Assembly: GCA_934630485.1 (NCBI GenBank)
Contig: CAKTWD010000087.1
Span: 1-6,846 of the forward strand
Reading direction: 5' to 3'
From: an uncultured Eggerthellaceae bacterium
GTDB lineage: Bacteria; Actinomycetota; Coriobacteriia; Coriobacteriales; Eggerthellaceae
DNA length: 6,846 nucleotides
Both the position numbers and the translations under genes were made by a program. The stretch's first letter is position 1; every line of letters begins with the position of its first letter. The notes below the pieces were generated by a model, which saw nothing but the letters and a program-made list of their open reading frames with translations, had not been told where the DNA came from and made no database searches. This document shows, in pieces, positions 1 through 5,707 of the stretch.

Positions 1-594
1 CTCATGGCTTGCGAGCTTGGTGCCAGCGTCATCCGCACTCATAATGTGCCGCTTACCGTCGAGGTTCTGAAAGGCCTGCGCCCCTTCTGCGTTCTTTCGC
101 TTGGCAGCAACGTGCCGCTTGTCGCGAACGAGGGCGAGGAGCAGGCGGGAAAGATCGCCATCCTGAACCATGTCATCACCGATCTGTGCAGCGTGCCCGA
201 CACGCAGATCATCGACATTTCCAGCTTCTATGAAAGCGAGCCTGCCTATCTGGAAGACCAGGACGTTTTCGTGAACGCTGTCGTGCTGGTTCGCACCGGT
301 GTGCCGCCTAAAGAGCTGTTGAAGTACCTGCATTCTATTGAGAACAGCTTGGGTCGCGTGCGCGAGATTCCCAATGGCCCGCGTACCTGCGACATCGACA
401 TCGTCGACTATCAGCTCTACATCGTGGACAACGATATCCTCACGCTGCCGCATCCCCGCGCGCTTGAGCGTGACTTCGTGGTGAAGCCCCTTGCCGAGAT
501 CCGTCCTGGTTACGTGTTCGCCGACGACACCCCGCTTTCATTTGACGGCGTGAAGTACGGCAAGGCCACGCTTATCCCGAACCCGCAGTTCTAG
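1..594 (+). CDS. folK: Bifunctional dihydropteroate synthase / HPPK, C-terminal part (5' truncated)
   Basis: Folate biosynthesis, cytoplasmic. The HPPK part transfers pyrophosphate from ATP to 6-hydroxymethyl-7,8-dihydropterin; the DHPS part would join that product to p-aminobenzoate. The reading frame is open to the left edge, so the gene begins outside the window. The first ~28 residues (GASVIRTHNV then a short helix) resemble the last strand and helix of DHPS (GA-I-R-HDV pattern). HPPK starts directly after with CVLSLGSN, then the SxFYESEP and DQDVFVNAV motifs, GRVREIPNGPRTCDIDI (residues 117-133 counted from the ATG at base 4, with D130 and D132 as the expected magnesium ligands), and LPHP plus the RDFVVKPLAEI ending. 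HPPK looks complete. I take the ATG at base 4 as internal, because it would begin inside the DHPS fold. birA follows 22 bases after the TAG. A separate short folK starting at base 4 is the less likely alternative. Confidence 0.9.
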   Translation, partial: LMACELGASVIRTHNVPLTVEVLKGLRPFCVLSLGSNVPLVANEGEEQAGKIAILNHVITDLCSVPDTQIIDISSFYESEPAYLEDQDVFVNAVVLVRTGVPPKELLKYLHSIENSLGRVREIPNGPRTCDIDIVDYQLYIVDNDILTLPHPRALERDFVVKPLAEIRPGYVFADDTPLSFDGVKYGKATLIPNPQF

Positions 595-616
595 CTATCG
601 GCGGGGGAGGTTTGCC

Positions 617-1447
617 ATGGCGTTCCGTATTGTTCAGCACGATTCCGTTCCAACCACTAACGACCTGATCAAGGACGCCATCAAGCAAGATCAGCCCGAG
701 GGGCTGGTCCATTGCGCACTCAAGCAGACAGCTGGTTATGGAAGACAAGGCCGCACATGGGTGAGCCCCTATGGCGGCCTTTACGCTTCGTTCTTGCTTC
801 GTCCCGATGTTCCCGTCGAGCAGATCTCGACGATTGCCTTGGTTGTTGCCTTGGCCGTGCGCGACGCGATCGTCGATGCGGTGAAGTCGTGTCGTGCGAC
901 TGTTAACGGCTCGATGAGCGATGATTGCCGAGGTGTTGAAGACGCGGTCAAAGTTAAATGGCCGAACGACGTGGTGTGTGACAGCGGCAAACTCTGCGGC
1001 ATCTCGTCGGAGCTCATTCGCGGTGCGCTGTGCATCGGGATAGGCATCAACGTGTTCGAGCCGTTCGGGTCGATGTCTGTTTCGGGGAAGAACGTCCCGG
1101 CGTACGTGGCTGATTTCATTCCCGGCGTTAATCGTAAGCTTCAAGCCGATTCCCTAGACGATGCGCAGCGCGATCTGCTTATCCGCGTGCGTGATTCGTT
1201 GGTTTCCTCGTTCGCGCGTTATTACCGCATGTGGGAGAGCGATGGCTTCGCCGGTTGCGTCGATTCTTTCCGTTCGTGCATGACCATGTTGGGCTCGCGG
1301 GTTGAGATCGTTGCCGTTGACGGTGCACCGTTGTCTTCAGGCGTGGTGCAAGGCGTTGCCGACGATGGGAGGCTTGTCCTTCACGATGCCGCAGGTTCCT
1401 CTGTTTTTGTTTCTTCGGGCGAGGCTCATATCTCGCGGATTTCCTAA
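617..1447 (+). CDS. birA: Biotin--[acetyl-CoA-carboxylase] ligase, monofunctional (no DNA-binding domain)
   Basis: Activates biotin with ATP to biotinyl-5'-AMP and transfers it to the target lysine of biotin-dependent carboxylases. Seen in the 276-residue protein: an N-terminal SVPTTND segment (substrate-side motif), GYGRQGRTW at residues 40-48 (the biotin/adenylate-binding loop, GRGRRG in E. coli), KWPND at 114-118, GKLCGISSEL just after (the conserved catalytic lysine region), IGIGINV, and a C-terminal SH3-like domain from about residue 222. The protein begins straight at the catalytic domain, so the winged-helix domain of repressor-type BirA is absent. About 20 polar residues (roughly 90-110) sit before KWPND where most relatives are shorter. 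The start is supported by GGGGGAGG at 603-610, six bases before the ATG. Close spacing to folPK suggests co-transcription. No terminator is visible after it. Confidence 0.95.
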   Translation: MAFRIVQHDSVPTTNDLIKDAIKQDQPEGLVHCALKQTAGYGRQGRTWVSPYGGLYASFLLRPDVPVEQISTIALVVALAVRDAIVDAVKSCRATVNGSMSDDCRGVEDAVKVKWPNDVVCDSGKLCGISSELIRGALCIGIGINVFEPFGSMSVSGKNVPAYVADFIPGVNRKLQADSLDDAQRDLLIRVRDSLVSSFARYYRMWESDGFAGCVDSFRSCMTMLGSRVEIVAVDGAPLSSGVVQGVADDGRLVLHDAAGSSVFVSSGEAHISRIS

Positions 1448-1518
1448 GGTTTGCAACCAGTCGGTTTTCCGAAATCATGGAATTTCAATTAAGCGGTACT
1501 GGCGATATGCCGCACATA

Positions 1519-1546
1519 TAGACCCAATTTGCAGCGTAGTTATAAT
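1519..1546 (+). promoter_or_regulatory. Candidate sigma-70-type promoter for the MATE gene
   Basis: A perfect TATAAT lies at 1541-1546 inside an AT-rich gap between GC-rich genes. The best -35 partner is TAGACC at 1519-1524 (four of six matches to TTGACA) with a 16-base spacer. The MATE start codon is 41 bases after the -10. Not tested beyond sequence resemblance. Confidence 0.55.
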
Positions 1547-1549
1547 AAA

Positions 1550-1565
1550 GAATTGTCGAAAATTC
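1550..1565. promoter_or_regulatory. 16-bp near-palindrome, candidate operator of the MATE gene
   Basis: GAATTGTCGAAAATTC reads the same on both strands except for one mismatched pair (positions 6 and 11 of the site). It begins three bases after the candidate -10 and ends just before the ribosome-binding region, covering the expected transcription start. This is where a TetR- or MarR-type repressor of an efflux pump often binds, but no such regulator gene lies in the window, and a 5' mRNA hairpin is an alternative. Confidence 0.35.
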
Positions 1566-1586
1566 AGGGAAGAAAGAACTACGCCT

Positions 1587-3092
1587 ATGTCTTCAAGCAT
1601 GTCACCTGCGGAAATGGAATCAGAATCAATTGAGAAGAAGCCTGCCGGCAACGCTGGCGGCGAGCATCATGACAACGACGAAAAAGTTAACAGGATGGGC
1701 ACGGGAAAGATCTGGCCGCTCGTTATCGAATTCGCCATTCCTGCAATCATCGGCATGCTGGTGAACGCTGCGTACAACCTTATCTCTGCGGCCTTCCTGG
1801 GTCAGGCTTTGGGTACCATCGGCGTTTCCGTCACGCAGGTCGCTCAGCCTATCATGACCGTCTTCTTGGCCATCGCCATGATGGTCGGTGCGGGTGGCAA
1901 CGCGCTGTGCGCATTGCGTCTGGGTGCCGGCAAGCACGACGAGGCCGAGCATGTTCTGGGCAACACCGTCACGCTCAGCGTGATCATTGCTGCGATCGTC
2001 GCGGTTTTCGCCATGTTCCCCTCGTTCCTGGATTGGATCCTTACCATTTCCAGCTGCACCGAGGAAATCCGCCCGTACGCCGCTATCTACATTCAGATCA
2101 TTTGCTTCGGCTACGTTCTGCAGTGCATCGGCTTCGGCGTGAACAACTTCATCCGTACCGCCGGCGCTCCAAATCGCGCTCTGCTCACCATGGTCATCGG
2201 CGCCGCAGTTTGCATCGTTTGCAACTATCTCTTCGTTCTGGTGTTCGACTGGGGTGCGGCGGGCAGTGCCGCCGCCACGCTTGTCGGCCAGGGCGCTTCC
2301 TGCGTTTCGGTTCTGTGGTACTTCCTGTTCACGAAGGGCTCGCCGCTTAAGTTGCGTCGTCGTTGCCTGAAGTTGAGCGCTCCTATCTCCAGGCAGATCT
2401 TCGCGCTGGGTGCTGCAAGCTTCTGCGTTCAGATCGCCGCAGCCATCCTGAGCTTTGCCACCAACTTCCTGTTGGTTAAGTACGGTGCCATGAGCGCAAT
2501 CGGCGAGAGCGCCGCGCTGGCTTCTATCGGCTTGGTGCAGCGCGTTGGCATGTTCGCGGTTATGCCTCTTATCGGCGTGGCCACCGCTGTTCAGCCTATC
2601 CTTGGCTTCAACTACGGCGCCAAGCTGTATGGCCGCGTTCGCACCACGGTGTTCGACGGCATGATTCTGGCGACTATTTTCTCGGTCATCATGTTCGCCA
2701 TCATCCACCTCTTCCCTGATGAGATCATCGCTTTCTTCGGTCTGACCGATCCGTCGCTCATGGAGTTCGCAGTATTCGCGCTGAAGGTTCAGATGCTGAT
2801 GATCCCCATCGTCGGCGCTCAGATCGTCGGCTCGAACTACTTCCAGGCAACCGGCCAGCCTACCAAATCCATTATCCTGTCGCTGTCACGTCAGGTCCTG
2901 ATCTTGATGCCTCTGATGTTCATCCTGCCCGAGTGGCTGCCAACCTTCACCAGCTTCTCGGCGCTCGACAGCATCTGCATCGCCATGCCGATTTCCGACT
3001 CCCTGTCATTCATTCTTACCGCGATTTTGGACGTCATCGAGCTTCGTCGCCTGTCGCACATCGAGCATCATCAGCCCGCTCCGCAGTATTAA
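1587..3092 (+). CDS. MATE-family multidrug efflux transporter (MepA-like)
   Basis: Inner-membrane antiporter expected to export cationic drugs or toxic metabolites against a sodium or proton gradient; the actual substrate cannot be read from sequence. The 501-residue protein has a hydrophilic N-terminal tail of about 40 residues (rich in Glu, Lys, His, Asn), then about twelve hydrophobic segments. Family signatures visible: an IPAIIGMLVNAAYNLISAAFLG first helix, an MMVGAGGNALCALRLGAG loop, an NNFIRTAGAPNRA segment, and in the second half QPILGFNYGAK with a nearby arginine and SNYFQATGQPTKS. These fit the MepA branch. I chose the ATG at 1587 because an AGGGAAGAAAG purine stretch precedes it (1566-1576). 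The frame stays open upstream to 1302, but that part overlaps birA out of frame. A further ATG at 1695 lacks a well-spaced ribosome site. The gene has its own candidate promoter and ends 34 bases before a terminator. Confidence 0.92.
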   Translation: MSSSMSPAEMESESIEKKPAGNAGGEHHDNDEKVNRMGTGKIWPLVIEFAIPAIIGMLVNAAYNLISAAFLGQALGTIGVSVTQVAQPIMTVFLAIAMMVGAGGNALCALRLGAGKHDEAEHVLGNTVTLSVIIAAIVAVFAMFPSFLDWILTISSCTEEIRPYAAIYIQIICFGYVLQCIGFGVNNFIRTAGAPNRALLTMVIGAAVCIVCNYLFVLVFDWGAAGSAAATLVGQGASCVSVLWYFLFTKGSPLKLRRRCLKLSAPISRQIFALGAASFCVQIAAAILSFATNFLLVKYGAMSAIGESAALASIGLVQRVGMFAVMPLIGVATAVQPILGFNYGAKLYGRVRTTVFDGMILATIFSVIMFAIIHLFPDEIIAFFGLTDPSLMEFAVFALKVQMLMIPIVGAQIVGSNYFQATGQPTKSIILSLSRQVLILMPLMFILPEWLPTFTSFSALDSICIAMPISDSLSFILTAILDVIELRRLSHIEHHQPAPQY

Positions 3093-3126
3093 ATCGTCTG
3101 TCGGCTCGCGAAATAAAGCTAGTGAG

Positions 3127-3158
3127 AGAATCGCCCGTGTGTTTACGCGGGCGATTCT
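3127..3158 (+). terminator. Rho-independent terminator after the MATE gene
   Basis: AGAATCGCCCG (3127-3137) pairs perfectly with CGGGCGATTCT (3148-3158). One G-U and one G-C pair extend the stem to 13 pairs around a six-base loop. It is followed by GTTGTTTC, a modest U-rich tail. It separates the MATE transcript from bioY. Confidence 0.85.
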
Positions 3159-3204
3159 GTTGTTTCGGGCGTGTTAGGAACGTGTAGGGAGTTGGTCGCA
3201 GCTA

Positions 3205-3234
3205 TTGCGCAGCTTGTCGCGCAGTGGGTAACAT
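3205..3234 (+). promoter_or_regulatory. Weak candidate promoter for bioY
   Basis: TTGCGC (3205-3210), an 18-base spacer, and TAACAT (3229-3234), 43 bases before the bioY ATG. It matches the consensus only in part. The reason to expect a promoter here is the strong terminator just upstream. A 9-bp direct repeat, GCTATTGCG at 3201-3209 and 3238-3246, brackets it. Confidence 0.35.
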
Positions 3235-3263
3235 CTCGCTATTGCGTTCGTTTCGACAAGCCT

Positions 3264-3270
3264 AAGGAGG
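3264..3270 (+). promoter_or_regulatory. Perfect Shine-Dalgarno of bioY
   Basis: AAGGAGG, seven bases before the ATG at 3278. It fixes the bioY start and is the strongest ribosome-binding site in the window. Confidence 0.9.
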
Positions 3271-3277
3271 CTTCAGG

Positions 3278-3853
3278 ATGAGTTCTGCTAGCAAGGTTCA
3301 ACCCTTGACCGCAACCGCTTCGCGCACGCGTTCGCTCGTGTTCGTTGCTTTGTGCGTCGCGATCATGGCCGTTTCCGCATGGGTCACGGTGCCTATCGGC
3401 CCGGTGCCCATCACCCTGCAGATGTTCGCCATCGTGTTCAGCATCCTGGTGCTTACGCCCAAGCAGTGCATCGCGGCTATTTGCTGCTATGTTTTGCTGG
3501 GTGCCATCGGCGCGCCGGTCTTTTCGGGCATGCGCGGCGGTTTCGGTGTTCTTGCCGGTCCGACCGGTGGTTTCATCTGGGGTTTCGTTCTTGGCGTTAT
3601 CGTTGCCGTGGGTTTGCTTGCGCTGTTCCGCTCGCGCGGCATCGACAATGTTTTCGTTGCCGTGCTGGTTGGTATCGTGTTCACGGTGGTCTCGTACGCA
3701 TGTGGCACCGTTCAGTTCATGAGCATCGCCCATGTCGACATGATGGGCGCCCTTGCGGTGACCGTGTTCCCGTTCGTTTTGCTTGACCTGGGAAAGATCG
3801 TTTGCGCCGCCCTGGTTGCGCGCGTGGTCGTGCGCGCCGTTCCTACTCGCTAA
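3278..3853 (+). CDS. bioY: BioY, biotin-binding S component of an ECF transporter
   Basis: Membrane protein that captures biotin and, with a shared energising module (EcfT plus two EcfA ATPases), imports it. The 191 residues form about six membrane helices. Family motifs seen: VPIGPVPITLQMFAIVF (38-54), LLGAIGAPVFSGMRGG (73-88), LAGPTGGFIWGF (92-103), CGTVQFM (142-148) and FVLLDLGKI (166-174). In this family the Asp and Lys of the DxxK in that last motif are associated with biotin binding; here they are D170 and K173. Length is normal. No EcfA or EcfT gene is in the window, so it either works alone at low rate or borrows a module encoded elsewhere. It sits downstream of birA, the enzyme that uses biotin, but in a separate transcript. 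Its last 11 bases overlap the kinase gene on the other strand. Confidence 0.95.
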   Translation: MSSASKVQPLTATASRTRSLVFVALCVAIMAVSAWVTVPIGPVPITLQMFAIVFSILVLTPKQCIAAICCYVLLGAIGAPVFSGMRGGFGVLAGPTGGFIWGFVLGVIVAVGLLALFRSRGIDNVFVAVLVGIVFTVVSYACGTVQFMSIAHVDMMGALAVTVFPFVLLDLGKIVCAALVARVVVRAVPTR

Positions 3854-4874
3854 TCGAGGGGATGGCAACGATGAAGCAGGCGCCCCCGTCGGGGAGGTTC
3901 ACTGCTTCGACGGTGCCGTCGTGGGCTTCGACGATCGACTTGACGATTGCGAGGCCCAGGCCCGTGCCGCCGGTGTTTCTGGCGCGCGAGGAGTCGGTGC
4001 GGTAGAAACGCCCGAACAACAACTTGGGATCGATATCCCCGAATCCAGTGCCGTCGTCCTTAACTTGGATGACGGCATTTCCATGTAAACCCGAAAGTTC
4101 GATGGTGATATGCCCGCCGGGCTCGATGAACTTGGTTGCGTTGGCCACCAAGTTGGTAAGCGCCTGCTTCATCATGTCGGGGTTGCCCAAGATGTCAGGG
4201 GCCTCGCCAACGACCTGAGCGTTTGCTTGGCTGTCTTCGATGATGGGGCGCAGGGCGTCAAGCACGCCTTGCGAAAGCTCGCGAAGATTGATGCGCTGCA
4301 GCGCCATGGCGTTGTCGTCTTCTTCGATGCGACGCAGGGTGAGCAGGTCGTTGGTCAGGCGTGAGAGGCGTTCGCTTTCCGAGATGATGATGCCGCAGAA
4401 CTTCGCATGGAGCTCGGGCGGCAGATCGGGGTCTTCCAGCATTTCAGCGTTTCCCCTGATGGCGGTAAGGGGCGTGCGCAGCTCGTGGGCGACATCGCTG
4501 ATGAACTGCGACTGCACGTTCTCGCGTCGCGCAAGATCGCTTTTCCTTGAATCGGAGGTTTTGATCAGGTCACCGATGAGCTTTGACAGCTCGTCGCTTT
4601 CGCGCAGGCGTCCGTCTGGTTCGAACGATACGTCCTTGCCGTTCTTGTAGGCCTGGGTTTTGCCAATGAGCAGCCTCAACGGCTCAGCTAGGCAGTGCCC
4701 GATAAGGATGCTGATGACGAAAATGAACAGTGCGATGGGTGCGATGACGAACACGCAGGTCCACGGGATGCTGTACGCGATCATGCAGAAGGCCAGCGCG
4801 ATAGCGGAGCCTAGGATGCACAGAAGCAGCGACAGCAGAGCGAAGTATGTTTCCAGACGGCGCGTGGCGCTCAC
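3843..4874 (-). CDS. Two-component sensor histidine kinase with almost no extracytoplasmic domain
   Basis: Membrane kinase that phosphorylates the adjacent response regulator. The 343 residues run: two membrane helices (about 11-33 and 39-59) joined by only about five residues; a HAMP-like linker (about 60-112, with P65, G79 and DEL at 94-96); the HisKA dimerisation domain with DVAHELRTPL, phospho-acceptor H130; and a HATPase domain with the N box NLVANATKF (N245), G1 box DDGTGFG, F box FGRFYR and G2 box GGTGLGLAIV. All catalytic boxes are intact. The start codon is GTG (bases 4874-4872). No earlier start is possible, because the regulator's TAA lies in the same frame only two codons upstream. 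The Shine-Dalgarno is poorly placed, so translation is probably coupled to the regulator. The stimulus is unknown. Confidence 0.93.
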   Translation of the reverse strand: MSATRRLETYFALLSLLLCILGSAIALAFCMIAYSIPWTCVFVIAPIALFIFVISILIGHCLAEPLRLLIGKTQAYKNGKDVSFEPDGRLRESDELSKLIGDLIKTSDSRKSDLARRENVQSQFISDVAHELRTPLTAIRGNAEMLEDPDLPPELHAKFCGIIISESERLSRLTNDLLTLRRIEEDDNAMALQRINLRELSQGVLDALRPIIEDSQANAQVVGEAPDILGNPDMMKQALTNLVANATKFIEPGGHITIELSGLHGNAVIQVKDDGTGFGDIDPKLLFGRFYRTDSSRARNTGGTGLGLAIVKSIVEAHDGTVEAVNLPDGGACFIVAIPSISE

Positions 4875-4880
4875 TCCCTG

Positions 4881-5573
4881 TTATTTCTTGAAGCGGTAGC
4901 CGTAGCCGCGGACGGTTTCAACGAGTGAGGGGTCGTAGCCGGCTTGCTCGATCTTGTCACGCAGACGCTTGATATGGGTGTCAACCGTCTTTGTTTCGGT
5001 GAGGTACTCCCAGCCCCAGGCGTCGCGCAGCAGGTCTTCGCGGGACACGACGTTGCCGGCGTTCTTCATCAGGCTGGCAAGCAGCTCGAATTCGCGCGGG
5101 GTAAGGTCAAGCGCGCCGTTTGCGCCCTTCGCGGTGTGGGCGTCTTCGTCAAGGGTGAGGCCGCCCGCCGCGATGATGTGGGCGGATGCGGCGAAGTCAC
5201 CGCTGCCGCGACGGATAAGCGCATGAACGCGGGCGATGAGCTCGCGCACGCCGAAGGGCTTGGCCAGGTAGTCGTCGCCGCCGATCTCAAGGCCAATGAC
5301 CTTGTCGACTTCTTTGTCGCGTGCGGAAAGGAACAGAACGGGAGACGAGCTGATGGCGCGGATCTTGCGGCAAAGCTCAAGGCCGTCCATGCCGGGGAGC
5401 ATGATGTCCAGGATATACAGGTCGTACCTGTTCTGCTTGATCATCTCGAAGGCGGTTTCACCGTTGTCGGCGACGTCAACCTGATAGCCTTCCTTCTTCA
5501 AAGCGTAGCTGACGAACTCGGTGATGGACGATTCGTCGTCGACGACCAGGATGCGTTTCTGTGCTTCAGTCAT
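4881..5573 (-). CDS. OmpR/PhoB-family response regulator
   Basis: DNA-binding transcription factor switched on by phosphorylation from the neighbouring kinase. The 230-residue protein has a receiver domain (about 5-120) with acidic residues D12 and D13, phospho-acceptor D56 in YILDIMLPGMDG, S83 in FLSAR, and K105 in the DYLAKPF motif. A winged-helix domain follows (about 130-230), with LTPREFELL, the TVDTHIKRLRDKIE recognition region and the ending VETVRGYGYRFKK. Length is typical. I chose the ATG at 5573 because the frame's earlier start at 5612 adds 13 residues unlike the family, and a ribosome site precedes 5573. It is the first gene of an operon with the kinase. Its target genes cannot be read from sequence; the MATE pump, bioY and its own promoter are the nearby candidates. 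Confidence 0.95.
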   Translation of the reverse strand: MTEAQKRILVVDDESSITEFVSYALKKEGYQVDVADNGETAFEMIKQNRYDLYILDIMLPGMDGLELCRKIRAISSSPVLFLSARDKEVDKVIGLEIGGDDYLAKPFGVRELIARVHALIRRGSGDFAASAHIIAAGGLTLDEDAHTAKGANGALDLTPREFELLASLMKNAGNVVSREDLLRDAWGWEYLTETKTVDTHIKRLRDKIEQAGYDPSLVETVRGYGYRFKK

Positions 5574-5580
5574 TTCGTAG

Positions 5581-5588
5581 CCTCTCTT
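5581..5588 (-). promoter_or_regulatory. Ribosome-binding site that fixes the response-regulator start
   Basis: On the minus strand this reads AAGAGAGG, ending seven bases before the ATG at 5573. It favours that start over the upstream in-frame one at 5612. Confidence 0.75.
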
Positions 5589-5594
5589 CGAAGC

Positions 5595-5618
5595 CGAACC
5601 TGCAGGGGTCAAGGTTCG
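5595..5618. promoter_or_regulatory. Inverted repeat in the divergent coaX/regulator region
   Basis: CGAACCT (5595-5601) and AGGTTCG (5612-5618) are perfect inverted copies separated by 10 bases, so their centres are 17 bases apart. The right arm reaches the -35 region of the candidate coaX promoter, and the whole site lies in the leader or promoter of the response regulator. It could be an operator or a leader hairpin. OmpR-type regulators more often bind direct repeats, which counts against simple autoregulation. Confidence 0.35.
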
Positions 5619-5628
5619 TTCTTATGGT

Positions 5629-5637
5629 TGCTATAAT
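5629..5637 (+). promoter_or_regulatory. Extended -10 promoter of coaX
   Basis: TGCTATAAT is a perfect extended -10 element (TG, one base, TATAAT). No good -35 lies at the right distance (TCAAGG at 5609-5614), which is usual for extended -10 promoters. The coaX ATG is 70 bases downstream. Confidence 0.65.
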
Positions 5638-5707
5638 AGCGTTCCGAAAGGCGCACGTGCCGCGACAGTTGCGCCGTCAACCGTATTCGAAAGGGTTTGT
5701 TGGGAAC

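Noticed and set aside
1302..1586. Upstream extension of the MATE reading frame
   Set aside because: It overlaps the end of birA in another frame, encodes nothing like a transporter start, and the candidate promoter lies downstream of most of it.
1626..2708. 360-residue open frame on the minus strand across the MATE gene
   Set aside because: It is rich in Asp, His, Arg and Gln in the manner of an antisense shadow of GC-rich coding DNA, has no family resemblance, and lies wholly opposite a clear transporter.
3159..3277. BirA operator or biotin-related riboswitch before bioY
   Set aside because: No sequence resembling the known BirA operator halves is present, and I recognise no riboswitch structure in the short leader.
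3239..3868. 209-residue minus-strand open frame opposite bioY
   Set aside because: Its composition (many His, Asp, Asn, Arg, Gln) is that of a shadow frame, while bioY on the plus strand has every family motif and a perfect ribosome site.
5574..5612. Earlier start of the response regulator, adding 13 residues
   Set aside because: The extra residues do not match the receiver-domain family, and a ribosome site fits the ATG at 5573.
4944..5636. 230-residue plus-strand open frame opposite the response regulator
   Set aside because: It mirrors a well-conserved OmpR-type gene, has no recognisable motif and no fitting context.
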